A stretch of 64,000 bases of DNA from Clostridium sp. 1001271st1 H5 (lineage in GTDB: Bacteria > Bacillota > Clostridia > Lachnospirales > Lachnospiraceae). Below, in pieces: positions 49,847 to 59,110 of the stretch; the first letter of the stretch is position 1; each line of letters begins with the position of its first letter. Position numbers and translations under genes: made by a program. The stretch spans positions 1 through 64,000 of the forward strand of contig NZ_SPHO01000009.1 in the NCBI RefSeq assembly GCF_005845215.1, in the 5' to 3' direction. The notes under the pieces are model-generated. The model was not told the origin of the DNA, searched no databases, and worked only from the letters and a program-made list of their open reading frames with translations.

Positions 49847-51097
49847 TTACACCAGCTCCGCAATCCGGGTAATTCCCACATAGATATGCGATATTTTATA
49901 CCATGTGGCAAAGTCCACCACCCCTGTCTGGGGCAGTCCGAAAATGGACTGGAATTCCCGCACCGCATTGGCTGTCCTGGTGCCGTATATCCCGTCAGGC
50001 GTCACCCTGGGAATGGCTGTGTAAACCGTTGCGATTTCATCCAGCTGTTCCTGCATCTGCCGCACCTTATCCCCGGAACTTCCTATGGTCAGGTCATTTC
50101 CCGGCCAGGAGGCCGGAATCCCGGATATCTGCTCCGCCGTATTCACATAGATGCTGTCCCCGTAAAAATGACGGAGAATCTCAATGGGACTGTACCCCTG
50201 CTCTCCAAGGGAACAGGAGCCCCACTGTGTCATCCAGTTGGGGCACTGGACCTGGCGTCCGTCACAGTACTGGGTCAGGATAGGCTGTCTCACCCCGGGA
50301 CGGGACAGGTAGTTGTCAAATATCTCATCCACTATCAGGTTGATGCTCTCAAATATATTTCTCCCGTATATCCACTTGTGGTCAAAGGCAGTGGAGGATG
50401 TAATGGTAAAATCATAGCCCTGGTTCCTGTACCACTCCGTGTATACACGGTTCAGGGTAAAGGACATGATTGCCAGCACATTGGCTGTTATGGTAGCCCT
50501 GGGCCAGGTGGAATAGATTTCACTGGAAGCCACATTCTTTATGTAGTCCCTGTAGGGCACATAATAATCCTTGGCCGTGCTGTCCGTGGGAACCCCGTCG
50601 TGGACCACCACAGTCTGAGGCACCACCACCCGGCTGAGTACGATTTCCCCGCTTTCGTTCACTGGCTTTATCTCTGCTTCCGCTATCTTTGGAGGATAAT
50701 TCCCATACAGGGTATGGTCCGGTATTACCACCGGGTCTTCGGGAGGCGTTTCCCCGCCAGCCGGCGTCATGCCGGCGGGCTGGATGGCCGTTGCGTCTGC
50801 CAGTATCTCGGTGCCGGATATGGCCAGAGGCTCAAAGCCCTCTGCCTCCACCATCACATTGTATTCCGAATAGGGCTGGATAATACTCGGTTCCAGGCTG
50901 TATTCCACAGGGGGAGCCGGAAGCTGCACCTGTTCTGTCTGACCGGAGCTGTTGGTAGTCAGCTGCTCCACTGTACGGTCCGGTTCTCCTTTATAGCTGA
51001 TGGTGACCCTGGCGTTCTGTATGGGAAAATTGTTCTGTATGTTGATTACGTTAATCTGCAGCAGTCCACTGGATGTCCGTTCTGGATTGGTTGCCAT
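49847..51097 (-). CDS. SpoIID-like and peptidoglycan-binding domain protein
   Basis: 416 residues. A beta-rich N-terminal domain (~10-105, carboxypeptidase-regulatory-like) and a Pro-rich linker lead to a region resembling SpoIID/stage II sporulation proteins (YVPYRDYIKNVASSEI, NVLAIMSFTLNRVYTEW, ~190-320). A C-terminal PG_binding_1 domain follows (~335-405), with GSSGDKVRQMQEQLDEI and DGIYGTRTANAVREFQ. No signal peptide is visible, which would fit action inside the mother cell during sporulation, but that is inference. It starts with a GAGG ribosome site and is a single-gene unit. Confidence 0.72.
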   Translation of the reverse strand: MATNPERTSSGLLQINVINIQNNFPIQNARVTISYKGEPDRTVEQLTTNSSGQTEQVQLPAPPVEYSLEPSIIQPYSEYNVMVEAEGFEPLAISGTEILADATAIQPAGMTPAGGETPPEDPVVIPDHTLYGNYPPKIAEAEIKPVNESGEIVLSRVVVPQTVVVHDGVPTDSTAKDYYVPYRDYIKNVASSEIYSTWPRATITANVLAIMSFTLNRVYTEWYRNQGYDFTITSSTAFDHKWIYGRNIFESINLIVDEIFDNYLSRPGVRQPILTQYCDGRQVQCPNWMTQWGSCSLGEQGYSPIEILRHFYGDSIYVNTAEQISGIPASWPGNDLTIGSSGDKVRQMQEQLDEIATVYTAIPRVTPDGIYGTRTANAVREFQSIFGLPQTGVVDFATWYKISHIYVGITRIAELV

Positions 51098-51200
51098 GTA
51101 ATACCTCGCAATTTCTTTTCATTACCTAAATATAATACTGACCATCCTATTATATGCATACATTTTCAATCATGCTCTAAACCGGAAACGCACAGAAAGA

Positions 51201-51220
51201 GAGCAGGCATCAGCCTGCTC
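51201..51220 (-). terminator. Terminator of the cytidylate-kinase-like gene
   Basis: GAGCAGGC-ATCA-GCCTGCTC is a perfect 8-bp stem just past the stop. On the minus strand it is followed by TCTTTCTG. Confidence 0.6.
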
Positions 51221-51232
51221 CCTTACAGCTCA

Positions 51233-51868
51233 TTACAGTTCATACTCCTTAATCCGCAAATAAGCCCGTATAGCCTCCATGGCCCCCTCTGTTCCCAGGG
51301 ATGCCGTATTCAGCATCAGGTCATAATTCTCCACATTCTCCCAGTCCCGGCCCGTATAGTACCGGTGGTAATCCCTTCGTTCCCTGTCAATGCGCTTGAT
51401 GTTCTTCCTGATATCCTTAGGCTCATAATACCCCAGTTCACTGATTCGCTTTTCCCGGTATTCCATGTCCGCATACAGGAATACCCTTACCAGCCCTTCC
51501 GTGCCCTCCAGCACATAATCAGCGCAGCGTCCCATGATGACGCAGCTCTCCTCCGCTGCCAGCTTGCGTATGACTTCAGACTGGAACCGGAACAGATTGT
51601 CCGCCGACACCAGGTCGGAACCAAAGGAAGGGCTCCCCTTTTCCGGAGTCAGGCTCTTGACAATCTTATACAGGAGCTTGTTACCTGCCTTCTCATCTGC
51701 CAGATAATAATAGCTCTCCTTGATGCCGCTCTGGTCTGAATTCATGCGCAGGATATTCTTGTCATAGAAATGGATTCCCAGTTCCTTGGCCAGCCTGGAG
51801 CCGATTTCACTGCCGCCGCTGCCGTACTGTCTGCCAATGGTCACAATGAGTTTCTTTCCTTCCTTCAT
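51233..51868 (-). CDS. Cytidylate kinase-like family protein
   Basis: 211 residues from ATG 51868, chosen for GGAGG 8 nt upstream over an in-frame start at 51928. The N-terminus LIVTIGRQYGSGGSEIGSRL is a P-loop variant typical of the cytidylate-kinase-like family, with ESCVIMGRCADYVL and VFLYADMEYREKRI further on. It is distinct from Cmk proper; the phosphorylated substrate is not known. It diverges from the rib operon, with the rib promoter in the gap. Confidence 0.82.
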   Translation of the reverse strand: MKEGKKLIVTIGRQYGSGGSEIGSRLAKELGIHFYDKNILRMNSDQSGIKESYYYLADEKAGNKLLYKIVKSLTPEKGSPSFGSDLVSADNLFRFQSEVIRKLAAEESCVIMGRCADYVLEGTEGLVRVFLYADMEYREKRISELGYYEPKDIRKNIKRIDRERRDYHRYYTGRDWENVENYDLMLNTASLGTEGAMEAIRAYLRIKEYEL

Positions 51869-52047
51869 ACGCCCATCCTCCTGTTCTGACAGCGCAGGCT
51901 CACGCCTGCTTCCATGGTTTGCTTTCATGGTTTTATTATATCACAATGCGTTCTAACATTTAACAGTTATTCCTGGTTTTTCCCAAGTTTGCCCTCCATC
52001 ATTTTCCGGATAACTCCAAATCCATGCACCCATGACGAAAATCCTTC

Positions 52048-52076
52048 TTGACATACCGCCATACAGTGTTTATAAT
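52048..52076 (+). promoter_or_regulatory. Consensus promoter of the rib operon
   Basis: TTGACA at 52048-52053 and TATAAT at 52071-52076 match both consensus hexamers exactly, with a 17-bp spacer. Transcription should start near 52083, just before the FMN aptamer. Confidence 0.9.
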
Positions 52077-52093
52077 AACACTCAATTGAATCA

Positions 52094-52202
52094 TATCTTC
52101 AGGGCAGGGTGCAATTCCCTACCGGTGGTACAGCCCACGAGCCGCAAGGCATGATTCGGTGAAACTCCGAAGCCGACAGTACAGTCTGGATGAAAGAAGA
52201 TA
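52094..52202 (+). promoter_or_regulatory. FMN riboswitch (RFN element) aptamer
   Basis: P1 is formed by TATCTTC at 52094-52100 and GAAGATA at 52196-52202. Conserved RFN blocks are present: AGGGCAGGGTGCAATTCCCT, ACCGGTGGTA, AGCCCACGAGCC, GATTCGGTGAAACTCCGAAG, CCGACAGT and GGATGAAAGAAGA. It binds FMN and shuts off the riboflavin genes downstream. Confidence 0.95.
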
Positions 52203-52251
52203 AAAGAATGGCATGGATGCGTTTACCCGCTTCCCATGGCTGACCGACAGT

Positions 52252-52282
52252 GCCCTGGAATGACTATCATTCCAGGGCTTTT
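52252..52282 (+). terminator. Riboswitch terminator 1
   Basis: GCCCTGGAATG at 52252-52262 pairs perfectly with CATTCCAGGGC at 52268-52278 and is followed by TTTT. It lies 50 nt past the aptamer and is the expected expression platform. Confidence 0.85.
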
Positions 52283-52352
52283 GTGTGTCTCCCATGTTCC
52301 CTATATCTTTTTTGCAGGCACATAATCCTGTGCCGGCGGCTTCATATGTTCT

Positions 52353-52383
52353 GCCTTGAACGATACGGTTCAAGGCATTTTTT
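52353..52383 (+). terminator. Second intrinsic terminator in the rib leader
   Basis: GCCTTGAAC at 52353-52361 pairs perfectly with GTTCAAGGC at 52368-52376 and is followed by ATTTTTT. It lies 75 nt past terminator 1 and still ~80 nt before ribD. Confidence 0.8.
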
Positions 52384-52465
52384 ATTGCAGGATTCACGGC
52401 AATCAACCAGGGACGGACCATGGCAGCCCCATGCAGGTCCCGTATTATGTAAAGGAGGCGCTGTA

Positions 52466-53569
52466 TTGAACGATACTGATTACATGTCCATGGCACTGAA
52501 ACTGGCGGAAAAGGGCCGCGCAGGAGTCAGCCCCAATCCCATGGCAGGGGCTGTCATTGTGAAGGAGGGCCGCATCATCGGGCAGGGCTGCCATCTTTGT
52601 TTCGGCGGTCCCCACGCTGAACGGAACGCCCTGGCATCCCTGACCGAATCTCCCAGGGGAGCCACCCTGTATGTAACCTTAGAGCCCTGCTGTCACCACG
52701 GCAAGACCCCTCCCTGCACGGACGCCATCGTGAAAAGCGGCATCCGGCGGGTTGTGATTGGTACAAAGGACCCCAATCCCATGGTATCCGGCAAGGGCGC
52801 AGAAATTTTAATAAGCCATGGCATAGAGGTAACAGAAGGCGTGCTGGAAGAGGCGTGCAGGGAAATCAATCATGTATTCTTCCACTATATAAAGACCGGA
52901 CGCCCTTTTGTGGTCATGAAATATGCCATGACGCTGGACGGCAAGACAGCCACCTGCGCCGGACATTCCCGGTGGATTACCGGAGAGCGCTCACGCCGCA
53001 GGGTCCATGAGGACAGAAACAGGTATTCCGCTGTCATGTGCGGGGTGGGAACCATACTGGCCGATGATTCCCTCCTTACCTGCCGCCTCCCGGATACCAG
53101 GAATCCGGTCCGGATTATCTGTGATTCACGGCTTCGCACGCCGCCGGACTCCCAGGTTGCCGCCACCTGTTCCCAGGCCAGGACCATACTGGCTACCTGC
53201 TGTGCTGACAGGAAGGCATGGCTTCCCTATGAGGAAAAGGGCTGTGAAATCCTCCTCCTTCCGTCCAGGGAGGGGCACACGGACCTGAATGCGCTGACAG
53301 AACATCTGGGGCGGATGGGCATTGACAGCATATTGTTGGAAGGCGGGGCCTCCCTCAGCTGGTCCGCCCTTTCCCAGGGAATTGTAAACAGGGTCCAGGC
53401 CTACATTTCCCCAAAACTCTTTGGGGGCGCATCCGCCAAAACACCGGTGGGCGGCAGCGGCGTACAATTTCCATACCAGGGCTTCACCCTGGGAAAGACC
53501 AGAATCACGGCTTTGGATGAAGATATTCTCATAGAAGGGGAGGTTAGGCCATGTTCACAGGAATCATAG
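52466..53569 (+). CDS. ribD: Bifunctional deaminase/reductase of riboflavin synthesis
   Basis: 367 residues from a TTG at 52466. AAAGGAGG at 52451-52458 is 7 nt from the TTG but 25 nt from the first ATG at 52484, so TTG is the better start. The deaminase domain (~1-145) has zinc motifs GGPHAERNAL (HAE) and TLEPCCHHGKTPPCTDAI (PCxxxxxxxxC). The reductase domain (~150-365) starts RPFVVMKYAMTLDGKTA. It converts the GTP cyclohydrolase II product to the ribitylamino-uracil precursor. Its end overlaps ribE by 19 nt. Confidence 0.95.
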   Translation: MNDTDYMSMALKLAEKGRAGVSPNPMAGAVIVKEGRIIGQGCHLCFGGPHAERNALASLTESPRGATLYVTLEPCCHHGKTPPCTDAIVKSGIRRVVIGTKDPNPMVSGKGAEILISHGIEVTEGVLEEACREINHVFFHYIKTGRPFVVMKYAMTLDGKTATCAGHSRWITGERSRRRVHEDRNRYSAVMCGVGTILADDSLLTCRLPDTRNPVRIICDSRLRTPPDSQVAATCSQARTILATCCADRKAWLPYEEKGCEILLLPSREGHTDLNALTEHLGRMGIDSILLEGGASLSWSALSQGIVNRVQAYISPKLFGGASAKTPVGGSGVQFPYQGFTLGKTRITALDEDILIEGEVRPCSQES

Positions 53570-54231
53570 AAGAAACCGGAATTCTGGTGTCTGTTCAGGG
53601 GGGTGCATCCGGTTCCCGCCTGGTCATCAAGGCCGGCAGGATTCTGGAGGATATAAAAAAAGGGGACAGCATTGCTGTCAACGGCGTCTGCCTTACGGCC
53701 TCTTCCTTTGACTCCGGCTGTTTTTCCGCGGATGTGATGCCCGAAACCCTGAATCGTTCCAGCCTGGGACAGCTGCCCCTTAAAAGCCTCCTTAACCTGG
53801 AGAGGGCCATGATGGCCGGCGGCAGGTTCGGCGGACATATTGTAACCGGCCATATTGACGGCACCGGGACCATTACCAGTATTAGGCGCGACGGCAATGC
53901 CCTTTGGTATACCATCTGCTGCGCCCCGTCTATCCTGCGTCTTATCATTGAAAAGGGCTCCATCGCCATAGACGGCGTCAGCCTTACGGTTGCCCGGGTA
54001 CGGGAACGGGATTTCAGCGTATCCCTGATTCCGCATACAGCCTCCCGCACCACCCTTGGCTCCCTGAAACCCGGCTGCAGGGTCAACCTGGAAAATGACT
54101 GCGTGGGGAAATACATTGAAACCCTGATAAAAATGCCTCCCCCTTCCCAAAACACGGCAGAACCGGACACTGCACACAGGAATACAGGCGCCAAAATCAC
54201 ACCGGAATTACTGAAACAATACGGCTTTTAA
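53551..54231 (+). CDS. ribE: Riboflavin synthase alpha subunit
   Basis: 226 residues with two tandem lumazine-binding domains: [14 protein letters not shown] with [15 protein letters not shown] in the first, and [13 protein letters not shown] with [15 protein letters not shown] in the second. It dismutates two 6,7-dimethyl-8-ribityllumazine molecules to riboflavin. The C-terminal ~30 residues are an extra polar tail. Translational coupling to ribD is likely from the overlap. Confidence 0.95.
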   Translation: MFTGIIEETGILVSVQGGASGSRLVIKAGRILEDIKKGDSIAVNGVCLTASSFDSGCFSADVMPETLNRSSLGQLPLKSLLNLERAMMAGGRFGGHIVTGHIDGTGTITSIRRDGNALWYTICCAPSILRLIIEKGSIAIDGVSLTVARVRERDFSVSLIPHTASRTTLGSLKPGCRVNLENDCVGKYIETLIKMPPPSQNTAEPDTAHRNTGAKITPELLKQYGF

Positions 54232-54307
54232 GAAGTACCGGAACAGGAAAACAGAACGCAGGACAACCGGATTGTCCCTGTTAAAAACAAGAGGAGGACT
54301 AACAACC

Positions 54308-55525
54308 ATGGAAGAACTCAATGCCATAAAAGGATTCAACACCATAGAAGAAGTGCTGGAGGACCTGCGCCAGGGTAAAATCGTACTGGTAACAGACGAT
54401 GAAGACAGGGAAAACGAAGGCGACTTTATCTGCGCCGCCCAGTACGCCACCACGGAAAACGTGAATTTCATGGCCGTACACGGCAGGGGCCTTATCTGTA
54501 TGCCCATGAGCATGGAGCTGTGCAGAGAGCTTAAATTCCCCCAGATGGTATCCCACAATTCCGATAACCATGAAACAGCCTTTACCGTGTCCATTGACCA
54601 TGTCAGCACCACCACCGGCATTTCCGCAGCCGAACGGGGCGTGACAGCCAGGCAGTGCGCCAGTGCCCAGGCCCGCCCTGAAGATTTCCGGCGGCCGGGC
54701 CACATGTTTCCTCTGACAGCCCGCAAAAACGGTGTGCTGGAACGGAACGGCCATACCGAAGCCACCGTTGACCTGATGCGCCTGGCCGGTCTCAGGGAAT
54801 GCGGGCTTTGCTGTGAAATCATGAAGGAGGACGGAACCATGATGCGCATGCCCCAGCTCCTTCAATGCGCCGTGCAATGGAATATGAAAATCACCACCAT
54901 CAAGGCATTGCAGGACTACCGCAAGCAGCACGACAAGCTGGTGGAATGCGCGGCCGTGACCCGTATGCCCACCCGTTACGGCACCTTTAAGGCTTACGGC
55001 TACCGGAATCTGCTGAATGGTGAACATCATGTGGCCTTAGTAAAAGGAGAGATTGGGGACGGACAGGACCTGTTGTGCCGTGTCCACTCGGAATGCCTGA
55101 CCGGCGATGCCTTTGGCTCCCTGCGCTGCGACTGCGGACAGCAGTTTGCAGCCGCCATGTCCCGGATTGAACAGGAAGGCAGGGGCGTGCTTCTCTACAT
55201 GCGCCAGGAGGGAAGGGGCATCGGCCTTCTCAATAAACTCCGGGCCTATGAACTCCAGGACCAGGGCATGGATACCCTGGACGCCAACCTGGCTCTGGGA
55301 TTTCCGGGGGATTTGCGGGAATATTTCATAGGCGCCCAGATATTAAGGGACCTGGGTGCCAGAACACTGCGGCTGCTGACCAACAACCCGGATAAGGTAT
55401 ACCAGCTCTCCGGCTTTGGCCTGGATATCAGAGAACGTGTTCCCATCCGGATGGCCCCCACGGACCACGACCTGTTCTATTTGAAGACAAAGGAACAGCG
55501 CATGGGGCATTTCATGCATTATTAA
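54308..55525 (+). CDS. ribBA: Bifunctional DHBP synthase / GTP cyclohydrolase II
   Basis: 405 residues from ATG 54308, chosen for GAGGAGG 10 nt upstream. The N-terminal half is 3,4-dihydroxy-2-butanone 4-phosphate synthase ([32 protein letters not shown]). The C-terminal half is GTP cyclohydrolase II, with zinc cysteines in [19 protein letters not shown] and [20 protein letters not shown]. It supplies both branches of riboflavin synthesis. A 76-nt gap after ribE holds only the ribosome site. Confidence 0.96.
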   Translation: MEELNAIKGFNTIEEVLEDLRQGKIVLVTDDEDRENEGDFICAAQYATTENVNFMAVHGRGLICMPMSMELCRELKFPQMVSHNSDNHETAFTVSIDHVSTTTGISAAERGVTARQCASAQARPEDFRRPGHMFPLTARKNGVLERNGHTEATVDLMRLAGLRECGLCCEIMKEDGTMMRMPQLLQCAVQWNMKITTIKALQDYRKQHDKLVECAAVTRMPTRYGTFKAYGYRNLLNGEHHVALVKGEIGDGQDLLCRVHSECLTGDAFGSLRCDCGQQFAAAMSRIEQEGRGVLLYMRQEGRGIGLLNKLRAYELQDQGMDTLDANLALGFPGDLREYFIGAQILRDLGARTLRLLTNNPDKVYQLSGFGLDIRERVPIRMAPTDHDLFYLKTKEQRMGHFMHY

Positions 55526-55607
55526 AATATAAAATAAAAGTGTATCACTATGATGCACCACCGTTTAAACAGCCAGTTATCACAGACACAGAAAAGGAGA
55601 ATCCGCC

Positions 55608-56135
55608 ATGTATATATTAGAAGGAAAGCTTGTTCCAAAAAAAATAAGGGTAGGCATTGTTGCCTCCCGTTTCAACGAATTCATCACCTCAAAGCTCCTG
55701 TCCGGGGCCCTGGACTGTCTGACCCGCCATGAGGTGCCGGAGGACAATATCACAGTTGCCTGGGTTCCGGGCGCCTTTGAGATTCCGCTCATTGCCTCCC
55801 GTATGGCTGCCAGCGGGCGCTGCGACGCCGTCATATGTCTGGGCGCCGTCATCCGGGGCAGCACCAGCCATTACGACTATGTGTGCAGTGAGGTTTCCAA
55901 GGGCATTGCCCATACCTCCCTTGCCACAGGAGTCCCGGTCATGTTCGGTGTGCTGACCACGGAGAACATTGAGCAGGCCATTGAACGGGCCGGGACAAAA
56001 GCAGGCAACAAGGGCTATGACTGCGCTGCGGGAGCCATTGAGATGGTGAATCTGATACATGAAATTGACGTGGAGACGGCCGGCAGCAGCCTGTCCGGCA
56101 CCTCTCCTGTTCAGGATGGACCTAACCGCCCATAA
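55608..56135 (+). CDS. ribH: 6,7-dimethyl-8-ribityllumazine synthase
   Basis: 175 residues, with [53 protein letters not shown] and [22 protein letters not shown], the lumazine synthase landmarks including the catalytic histidine in TSHYDY. The last ~20 residues ([21 protein letters not shown] region) exceed the usual C-terminus. It ends the rib operon 8 nt from the convergent hybrid kinase; no clear terminator is seen between them. Confidence 0.95.
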   Translation: MYILEGKLVPKKIRVGIVASRFNEFITSKLLSGALDCLTRHEVPEDNITVAWVPGAFEIPLIASRMAASGRCDAVICLGAVIRGSTSHYDYVCSEVSKGIAHTSLATGVPVMFGVLTTENIEQAIERAGTKAGNKGYDCAAGAIEMVNLIHEIDVETAGSSLSGTSPVQDGPNRP

Positions 56136-56143
56136 TCCCACTT

Positions 56144-59026
56144 TTATAAATGCTTTTTCAGCTCATCCAGCACTGCCTCCATATCCAGAGGCTTTACCAG
56201 ATATCCATTCATCCCTGCCTCAAATGCCCTGGCCTTATCCTCCTCAAAGGCATTGGCCGTCATGGCCAGTATGGGGATGCTGCCCATACCGTCACCCTCC
56301 ATGGCCCGGATAGTCCTGGTAGCCTCCAGTCCATCCATCAGGGGCATGCGGATATCCATGAGCACCGCGGAAAAATACCCGGCCCCCCTGGACCGATACA
56401 GGTTCACTGCCTCCTGTCCGTCCTCTGCTGTTTCCACTTCCATGCCCCGCATCTCCAGGAGGGTCCTGGCGATTTCCCGGTTCAGCTCATTGTCATCCGC
56501 CAGCAGCACCCTGCAGCCTGCAAAGTCCTCCCGTTCCTTTTGCGCTGTCTCCTCCTGCCCCCGGTCCACTGCCTGGGCAAAGGCATCGTATATGGTGCTT
56601 CCAAACAGGGGCTTTGAGATAAAACAGTTGACCCCTGCGCTTCTGGCCTCATCCTCAATCCGGCTCCAGTCGTAGGCGGAAATCATGATGATGGTGGTAT
56701 CCGGCCCGACCATGGCCCGGATGCGCCTGGCTGTCTCCACGCCGTCCATATCCGGCATCTTCCAGTCAATCATGGCAATGTCATAATGCCTGTTCTCCGC
56801 CAGCAGGCGCTGCACCTCCTCCACTGCCCTGAACCCGGAATCCACCCACAGGGAATGGGCTCCGGCCTTTTCAAGGATGGACGTGGCCTGGCTCCCCACC
56901 AGCGGGTCATCATCCACCACCAGCACAGCCAGTCCCTTCAGCAGTTCACGCTTCTTTCTCTGGCGCTCCATCTCCTGGTCATCCTCAGCCAGCTTAAAGG
57001 GAAGAGTGACCGTGAACATGGAGCCCTTCTCCTTCTCACTCTCAACCTCAATGCTGCCTCCCATGAGCTGGACCAGATTGTATACAATGGAAAGGCCCAG
57101 ACCACTGCCAATGTTGTTGCGGGCTGTCTCCGACGCTTCCTGTTCAAAGGGCATGAACAGGCGCTTGCGGAATTCCCTGGACATCCCGATGCCGGTATCC
57201 TTCACCTGGAACATCAGGTATGAAAATCCGTTGGTCCTCTTCGTTTCCTCTATCTGAATCTGTATTTTCCCTCCGGCCCGAGTGAATTTAAGGGAATTGG
57301 ACAGCAGGTTCATGAGAATCTGCTTCAGGCGCAGCGGGTCCCCGATATAAAATTGCTCCAACGGCTCTTTGTGGTAAATCACATAATCAATCCGGCGTTC
57401 CTCGGCCTGGGGATATATAATCTGGTCCACCTCGCCCATAAGCTCCGTAAAATCAAAGTATTCGTGGGCCAGTTCCATTTTACCTGTCTCTATCTTGGAC
57501 ATATCCAGGATGTCGTTAATCAGGGAGAGCAGGTACCTGGACGAGGCGTCAATCTTGCAGAAACAATCCTGGACACTCCGTCTGTCATCCAGCTTCAGCT
57601 GGCCGATGGTGCTCATGCCCACTATGGCATTCATGGGTGTGCGGATGTCATGGCTCATTCTGGACAGAAAATCTGATTTAGCCTGGTTTGCAGCCTTGGC
57701 CGATGCCAGGGCATCCCGGAGAAGCTGCTCCTGCCGCGCCTGCTCCGCCCTCTGGCTGTCCAGCACTTTTACCAAGCCAATGGCCAGCACATCATCGTTA
57801 AAGGGATTCTCCACATAAATAATCTGAACGGACAGCCAGTGATACTCACCGTCACTCCCCATTTCCTGCAGCTCCATGTAAACATCCCGTTCTCCCGCAG
57901 CAAATCTGGCCAGGATGTTCTCCCTGGCAAAGGACGCTGCAAAATCCTCCTGATAGGACGGGTATACATTGGGCAGGCTCCCGTTTATCATCTCCGTATA
58001 GCCGCCGTGACGTTTGGACAGCAGGGAATCCTGGTCCTCAATAAAACAATTATAGGTATCCTTTGTAAGATTCAGGCTCATAATCAGGGGATAGGCCGTA
58101 CAGATGGCCGCCCTGAGGGAACGGTTCTCTATGAGCTGCTGCCTTTCCTGTTCCAGCTCCAGCTGCTTTATATCCGTCACATCCGTGAATACAGCCTGTA
58201 TAACCTCCTGGCCGTCCGCATTGACAATCCGGCCCATGATAACGCTGACCCATATCTGTTTTCCGTCCCGCAGAAAGGTATGGCGTATATAGGATGCCGT
58301 ATCCCCATTGAGCGCCAGTCCGGCTATGATGCCTTCAATCCAGTCCTTATCCTCATCCTGAACCATCTGGAAGGGATTCTTCACCTCACGCCTGTATTCC
58401 TCCTCGGAGCTGTATCCGTAAAGCTCCCATCCCATCCGGTTCACATTGACAATCCGGTGGCCTTCTCCCCGTTCAAACTGTATGATGCCGCAGGGCACTG
58501 AATTGTACAGCTGGCTTAAGAACCGGGCCTGCTGCACGTATTCCTGCTCACGGCGGCGCAGCTCCCCCTCCAGCTCCAGATAGGTGCGCTTTCCTGATTC
58601 CGCCGGAAACAGTTCATCCTCTTTCAGTTCACTGAACGGTATGGAGTTATGGATATGGATTGTTTCCAGTCCGTCCCCCTTTTCCCTGAAAACAAAGGTA
58701 ATCCTCTGCTGTATCCTGAGGTAGACTCCCGTGCCTTCCTTTGATTCAAGCTCGCTGACGCCCTCACAGAGCCACAGGCCGTCCCCCATCTCCATAACCT
58801 CGTACTGCTCATCAAACATATTGCAGGGCGACAGTTCATCCTTCCCCTCCCGGAACCAGGCTGCCACGGCGTCACGCCCCTCTGCCTTCTGCATCTTTCC
58901 GCCGCCCAGCCATATGATATCATCCGCAAATGTGGATATCAGAAGCTCCACATCGCTCTCACAGAAATACGAAGAAAGAATGCTTCTGGCAAACTCCCTT
59001 ACTTCTTCTGCCGACCATTTTTTCAT
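56144..59026 (-). CDS. Hybrid sensor histidine kinase with NTF2-like and PAS input and two receivers
   Basis: 960 residues and no membrane helix, so probably cytoplasmic. In order: an NTF2/SnoaL-like domain (~1-135), a PAS domain (~160-290, VPCGIIQFERGEGHRIVNVN), a second PAS-like sensor (~300-435), HisKA with FLSRMSHDIRTPMNAIVGM (~480), HATPase with LMNLLSNSLKFT and GSGLGLSIVYNLVQLMGG, then two receiver domains (VLVVDDDPLVGS with MIDWKMPDMDG; LLADDNELNRE with LMDIRMPLMDG). No HPt domain is fused, so a separate phosphotransfer protein would be needed. Signal and target are unknown. Confidence 0.9.
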   Translation of the reverse strand: MKKWSAEEVREFARSILSSYFCESDVELLISTFADDIIWLGGGKMQKAEGRDAVAAWFREGKDELSPCNMFDEQYEVMEMGDGLWLCEGVSELESKEGTGVYLRIQQRITFVFREKGDGLETIHIHNSIPFSELKEDELFPAESGKRTYLELEGELRRREQEYVQQARFLSQLYNSVPCGIIQFERGEGHRIVNVNRMGWELYGYSSEEEYRREVKNPFQMVQDEDKDWIEGIIAGLALNGDTASYIRHTFLRDGKQIWVSVIMGRIVNADGQEVIQAVFTDVTDIKQLELEQERQQLIENRSLRAAICTAYPLIMSLNLTKDTYNCFIEDQDSLLSKRHGGYTEMINGSLPNVYPSYQEDFAASFARENILARFAAGERDVYMELQEMGSDGEYHWLSVQIIYVENPFNDDVLAIGLVKVLDSQRAEQARQEQLLRDALASAKAANQAKSDFLSRMSHDIRTPMNAIVGMSTIGQLKLDDRRSVQDCFCKIDASSRYLLSLINDILDMSKIETGKMELAHEYFDFTELMGEVDQIIYPQAEERRIDYVIYHKEPLEQFYIGDPLRLKQILMNLLSNSLKFTRAGGKIQIQIEETKRTNGFSYLMFQVKDTGIGMSREFRKRLFMPFEQEASETARNNIGSGLGLSIVYNLVQLMGGSIEVESEKEKGSMFTVTLPFKLAEDDQEMERQRKKRELLKGLAVLVVDDDPLVGSQATSILEKAGAHSLWVDSGFRAVEEVQRLLAENRHYDIAMIDWKMPDMDGVETARRIRAMVGPDTTIIMISAYDWSRIEDEARSAGVNCFISKPLFGSTIYDAFAQAVDRGQEETAQKEREDFAGCRVLLADDNELNREIARTLLEMRGMEVETAEDGQEAVNLYRSRGAGYFSAVLMDIRMPLMDGLEATRTIRAMEGDGMGSIPILAMTANAFEEDKARAFEAGMNGYLVKPLDMEAVLDELKKHL

Positions 59027-59110
59027 TTAAATCCTCCCTTAATCTGTAGCAACCGGCATCCAGGACCGGCTGCAGCCCCGCATGAGGATTACTAAAAACA
59101 CCGCCCCATC

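Noticed and set aside
49709..51739. A 676-codon plus-strand frame
   Set aside because: It is antisense to two well-supported minus-strand genes; its composition (rich in His, Pro, Arg) is typical of a shadow frame in GC-biased coding DNA.
52330..52465. Upstream in-frame ATG starts for ribD
   Set aside because: They run through the second terminator hairpin, lack ribosome sites, and add residues absent from the deaminase family.
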